64,000 nucleotides of DNA from Nectonema munidae (lineage: Eukaryota > Nematomorpha > Nectonematoida > Nectonematidae): the NCBI GenBank assembly GCA_030549495.1, contig JAUIRK010000235.1:620001-684000 (forward strand). The letters are read 5' to 3'. A model generated the notes under the pieces. The model worked only from the letters and a program-made list of their open reading frames with translations. It searched no databases and was not told where the DNA came from. This document shows positions 60,145 through 64,000 of this stretch, piece by piece; the first letter of the stretch is position 1, and each line of letters begins with the position of its first letter. Position numbers and translations under genes: made by a program.

Positions 60145-60584
60145 AGTCAATATTCTTGTCTTTAGAATAAAGATTTGTAACAAAACAGGTTCGGGTTAAT
60201 CTAAATATCTTTACCAGAAGACAGACTATTATTTATTGTACCTGAGATGCTTTGGTGAAAAGACGTTTCATACGTAACCAATAAAACGTCTTGAAGATGG
60301 CAAACATTTATTCTTCATGACAGGGCCGCACTTCCTCCAAATTTTTGGAGAGGGGACGAACTTTTTTATAATTTTGAAAATTCATTCTAAAAGAATTTTT
60401 GTCCAATGAACATACCACCATAATTACGCGACATTACACGTGCACTGCCATCTCACAATTCTGTCGTAACTACGGATAACTAGCGATTTTACCAAATCGA
60501 ATTACCATGTAATTATGATCGCATCATTTCTTTCTACCTCAACAAGACTTGGGACATGCAGAGACAGCTAAAAAAGACGTTATT
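60145..60584. other. Intergenic, nothing recognised
   Basis: No gene or repeat identified. Confidence 0.35.
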
Positions 60585-61845
60585 CCTCCTTATTGCTTTA
60601 TGCCACTTATTGAAACCGATGCTCACGTTTGGATATTGTAGTACTGAAACAACCGAATTCTTAACAAAAAGAGATATGCTATATTCTAACCAAATGAATG
60701 TTCTATACCATGACTAAAAACGATATATTTTGTAAATCTTTAGGTAACAGAATTATTGATTTAGTCTGTCCAGTATTTGGTGTTCCAAAGTCAAAAATGT
60801 GTCGTCTGAAGACCATATAAAGGCGTGCATTAGAACACTCCTTGTTACCTCGTTTATCCGACAATGCCGTTATCCATTCAAAATTTTCATTGTAACTAAT
60901 TTTCCCAATCTTCTTCCCCCGTTGTTATTCTGACATTCGCACTTCAACACCAACACTGTCTTCAGCAAACCTCATCCTCTCATGCCCGTCTCTATAATTG
61001 TTTATTGCGATAGACCAATTTTGTGATAGTTTCTATGACACACCCACTGAATTAAGAGTGAACACTAAGTGAACCAATTTGTCGAGAGAGAGAAAAAGCT
61101 GACAGAAGGAAATCATCTCCCTGATAACACCATCTACAGCAGAAGATAGTGATACTCCAGAGAATCATGTTAATGAAACCACTCCTCCAGCTTATTCAGC
61201 TTCAGTCTAGCCCATTAGACAGGGACTTTTCACCGCCATGCAGTTTATCAAGAGCAACACTGAGTCAAATGATTGTTACTACAAGAGATAGCCTTGCTCG
61301 CAGATTTAATGCAGGCATCATTCGCAAACTCGCAACAAAATTCAAAGATTTTTTAAATTTGTCATATTGTGAATTTATTTTCATATAATATATATAATTT
61401 TACAATGCATTTCTTTGTGTATCACATGTTCTGTATTTGATAACTAACAAATATTCTATCCTATGTTATTGATTCCTCTGAAGCTCTAAACTTTATATCT
61501 TGTTGCATTTTTCTTTTATTTTCCATGAAAAAATATTATGATTTCTATAAACAAAATGATTTAAAATTATTAGAAAGTTATTGATACTTTATTTGCTTGA
61601 TCAATATCTCACTTAAGTATACCTACAAAATACAGATTATATATTATTTGTTAAAAGTAATTGTGGGATTTTATTATTATATTAAAGATAAAAAGTTGGA
61701 TGTGAACTAGAAATCAGACTCACTCTGCAAGGTCACAAATAAAGATGATTTGTTAGAATGAAAGATAGGAGATACAAGATTTTTCTCAACTTTTACTCTC
61801 CCCAATTGTCAACAGGCCTGGTTCAAAACAAATTAATCCGTTTAC
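60585..61845 (+). mobile_element. Decayed pogo/Tigger-like DNA transposon, copy 2
   Basis: Colinear with 11180-12545 (see there). A 79-codon frame at 61149-61388 runs through the part that looks like an eroded transposase C-terminus, with LARRFNAGIIRKLATKFKDF. Similarity may resume after 61880 (GATGATTTCATGGTAATGAA) with 13510-13640, meaning copy 1 was split by later insertions. Confidence 0.55.
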
Positions 61846-62934
61846 GATCAGTACAATCAGACGATTAAAATTTATATGAATAAACTATTTCATTCCATAA
61901 GTGATAGGCGATGATTTCATGGTAATGAAATTTTACACAGAATAATAGAATAAGTGGAAAATAAACTATAAAAGTTATAAGCCATTATATCTCAAGAAAA
62001 GCAGATAATAATTAACTTTAGGAGATAACCTTGGATACTCTTACTCTACTCAGATGAGTACAGCGGTACCTAGGGAGTTAAAGCCAATCTTATTTAAAGG
62101 TATTGTCCATAACATCACATGATGCATAATTTTTAAAAACGGAAGAATTTAGTGAATAAAATATGAATCATTTACCTACTTATAAGTCTTATTAACAAAA
62201 ATTAAAAGGAAATTGTAAAAACATTGACAACTATTCATAACAATATTAATAAAAAAGTAAAACATATATCTCCCAATAAAGGTATAACTTGTTTATTAAA
62301 ATCCCTCAAATACCTTTCAGTTTATCAAAAATGGGTGATAATTTTTCGCATCCATGGAATCACAGAGGTTATGGCGGAAAAATTCTCAATGTCAATGTAA
62401 TCAAATTTTGTAAGACTTCAAATTTTAAATTTTATTAACATCTGAAAACATAATTTATAACCTAATTTTATTGGATCGCATCATACACCAGATTTTTAAA
62501 ACTGTTATATAAGAAGTATTTTGTATTGAATGCGTGAAATCATTAAAGTAAAGTTCACAAAAGTCGCTTTCATACCCAATATCATGATTGAACAATTTTC
62601 CAAATTTTCCTTGATATAGGAATTCGTATGATACACACCTGTTGTGTTTTGTGGTGAAAAATGTGAGGTTCGCATAAGAAGCGCGATCTCACTATGCACG
62701 AGTTAAATATTTTAATTTTTATTCCAAAATTTTTTAAGCCTAATAACTACTATTTTATTTTCTAGATTCATTTACCATCTTTAAATTGTTTTTATGATGT
62801 CAAATTTTCTTGTATTCAATTTATGAAATCCTAATCTCAAGTGAAGATTTGATATTTGGATTGTTATTTTTTCCTAAATTTGTGGAAAACTCAGTCAAGT
62901 GCATACAAGAATTCATCAAACAAAATCGTGAAGT
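61846..62934. other. 5' flank of NDUFAF3
   Basis: AT-rich, no other gene. No clear TATA or initiator. Confidence 0.35.
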
Positions 62935-63489
62935 ATGGCGGCAATTTCCTTATTTGCTACCAAGCTTCCTCGTCATCAATACCTCCATAACATTTGTCGC
63001 TGTTTCTGCAAGGATTTGCGCACTTCTCAGATCCTACCCAACCAAAATCAAACGACCATTGACATCCTGAACCGGGACTTCGTCGAAAAACTAATGATCG
63101 CCTCCGTTAATCCATTCGGCTTCAAGTTGAACAACCATATCAAAGTCTTTGGTCCAATTGCCCTATTCCATAAGATGTGTCTTCATTGGAGTGTGGAATG
63201 TGCGCGTAGCATCACTGCTGATGACTTCCGCGTTCTGGAGATTTTGGAGCCACGATTTGACATGCTCATTGTGGGAGTGGGGAACAAGCAAGACTTGAGG
63301 GAAGTGGACGTGAACAAGTCGATAATCGCGCCAATCAAAAGAAAGGGATTCAGCGTCGAAGTTTTGGAAACGATTAACGCGTGCTCTCTTTTCAATTCCA
63401 TGATTGTGGATTCTCGACTTGTCGCTGGATTCTTCATTCCACCTGGTAAAGGCGGGGAACTCGTTGCTAAAAGATTTGATTTAACTTAA
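62935..63489 (+). CDS. NDUFAF3: NDUFAF3, mitochondrial complex I assembly factor
   Basis: A mitochondrial protein that works with NDUFAF4 in building the peripheral Q-module of NADH:ubiquinone oxidoreductase. The 184 residues equal the usual family length. The first 35 or so (MAAISLFATKLPRHQYLHNI...) are basic, lack acidic residues until Asp27, and suit a mitochondrial targeting peptide. The DUF498/Mth938-like domain follows at about 56-172: NPFGFKLNNHIKVFGPIALF, LEPRFDMLIVGVGNKQ, then KRKGFSVEVLETINACSLFN with the characteristic NAC-xx-FN, and RLVAGFFIPP. Single exon, intact. The start is the first ATG of the frame giving a targeting peptide and the expected length. AATAAA occurs at 63572, about 85 nt after the stop, and again near 63740. 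Confidence 0.93.
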   Translation: MAAISLFATKLPRHQYLHNICRCFCKDLRTSQILPNQNQTTIDILNRDFVEKLMIASVNPFGFKLNNHIKVFGPIALFHKMCLHWSVECARSITADDFRVLEILEPRFDMLIVGVGNKQDLREVDVNKSIIAPIKRKGFSVEVLETINACSLFNSMIVDSRLVAGFFIPPGKGGELVAKRFDLT

Positions 63490-64000
63490 ACCTACGCAAA
63501 CACGCAAGCCAATGTATTTATAGTCGATGCAGACAGAATTGAATTTGAATTCATTTCAAAGAACTAAGAGAAATAAATTTTTCTTTATTCATCGCATCCA
63601 TCTAAACACTTTAGAAATACAAAAAGGAAATCCTTATCTTCTCAGTGAAATTAGGCAAGTTTTTAAAGTATAAGCTTAACTTTTCAAAAGTTTACATAAG
63701 GTCCAGGCTAACGTCTAGTAACAATCTTTTAACGGCATTCAATAAAATTTGTTGATAAAAATAAAAATGTAATGCCATTTTTGTTTCAAATATTTTTTGA
63801 GTAATATTTTTTTGGAAAGTATACAATCAATTCATTTTAAAAAGTCTTCAAATCTTTTATTAACAAGCTTTGAATTTCGTCGTTGATCAAAACATCAGTT
63901 TCATTTTCTTCAATGAATGAGTTTAAAAACATGTATACATTTTTTTTTAATTATTTTATCTATCCCTTAATCGAATTTCATTCGAGAAGCAGATATTTTT
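63490..64000. other. 3' flank of NDUFAF3; possible minus-strand terminal exon
   Basis: Two AATAAA signals on plus (63572 and about 63740). On minus, about 63935-63833 reads FLNSFIEENETDVLINDEIQ then SLLIKDLKTF and a stop, preceded in frame by a stop and a weak acceptor. It could be the last exon of a gene lying beyond the window, but it is short. Confidence 0.3.

Noticed and set aside
1-64000. CRISPR arrays, operons, ribosome binding sites, rRNA
   Set aside because: Nothing of the kind is present. Genes are intron-bearing or isolated, consistent with an animal nuclear genome.

Overview
The window looks like AT-rich (roughly 70% A+T) nuclear DNA of an invertebrate animal. The gene families fit an arthropod: a CYP3-clan P450, an orphan GPCR of the Tre1/moody kind, a two-box HMGB protein and NDUFAF3. 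The mix of repeats (RTE-type LINE, tRNA-derived SINEs, piggyBac and hAT MITEs, zinc-knuckle gag fossils) would suit a crustacean such as a copepod. The species cannot be fixed from the sequence.

Four host genes can be supported. (1) An uninterrupted cytochrome P450 of 541 residues on the minus strand, 4522-6147. (2) A class A GPCR on the plus strand in two exons, 29718-30183 and 37025-38289, split by a 6.8-kb phase-1 intron. (3) An HMGB/DSP1-like gene on the minus strand with three visible coding exons between 47437 and 44978; its last exon was not found. (4) A single-exon NDUFAF3 (mitochondrial complex I assembly factor) on the plus strand, 62935-63489. They share no pathway and look like scattered genes in a repeat-rich landscape.

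Layout: 1-3925 is an odd, homopolymer-rich stretch holding a long imperfect inverted repeat (arms 1306-1905 and 3310-3925). P450 follows. 6.5-29 kb is gene-poor: SINEs, piggyBac-type MITEs, a pogo/Tigger-like repeat (11.2-12.5 kb) beside a hAT MITE (12779-13228), and a decayed RTE-type LINE (13.8-16.6 kb). 29.7-38.3 kb is the GPCR, whose intron holds a gag fossil and MITE-like DNA. 39.6-41.4 kb holds a second gag fossil next to a hAT transposase relic. 45-47.4 kb is HMGB. 49163-52405 is a 3.24-kb unit with 15-bp inverted ends and an imperfect 10-bp flanking repeat. It carries, on the minus strand, the broken gene of a cysteine-rich repeat-borne protein that I cannot assign to a named transposase class. 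53.5-62 kb is a mosaic of at least three hAT transposase relics, MITEs and a second pogo-like copy. NDUFAF3 closes the window.

Best candidate for something undescribed: the 49163-52405 unit, because it places a widespread orphan invertebrate repeat protein between inverted ends with a flanking duplication. Next are the five near-identical TTAA-flanked MITEs, and the hAT MITE whose pre-insertion site survives in a paralogous repeat 4 kb away.
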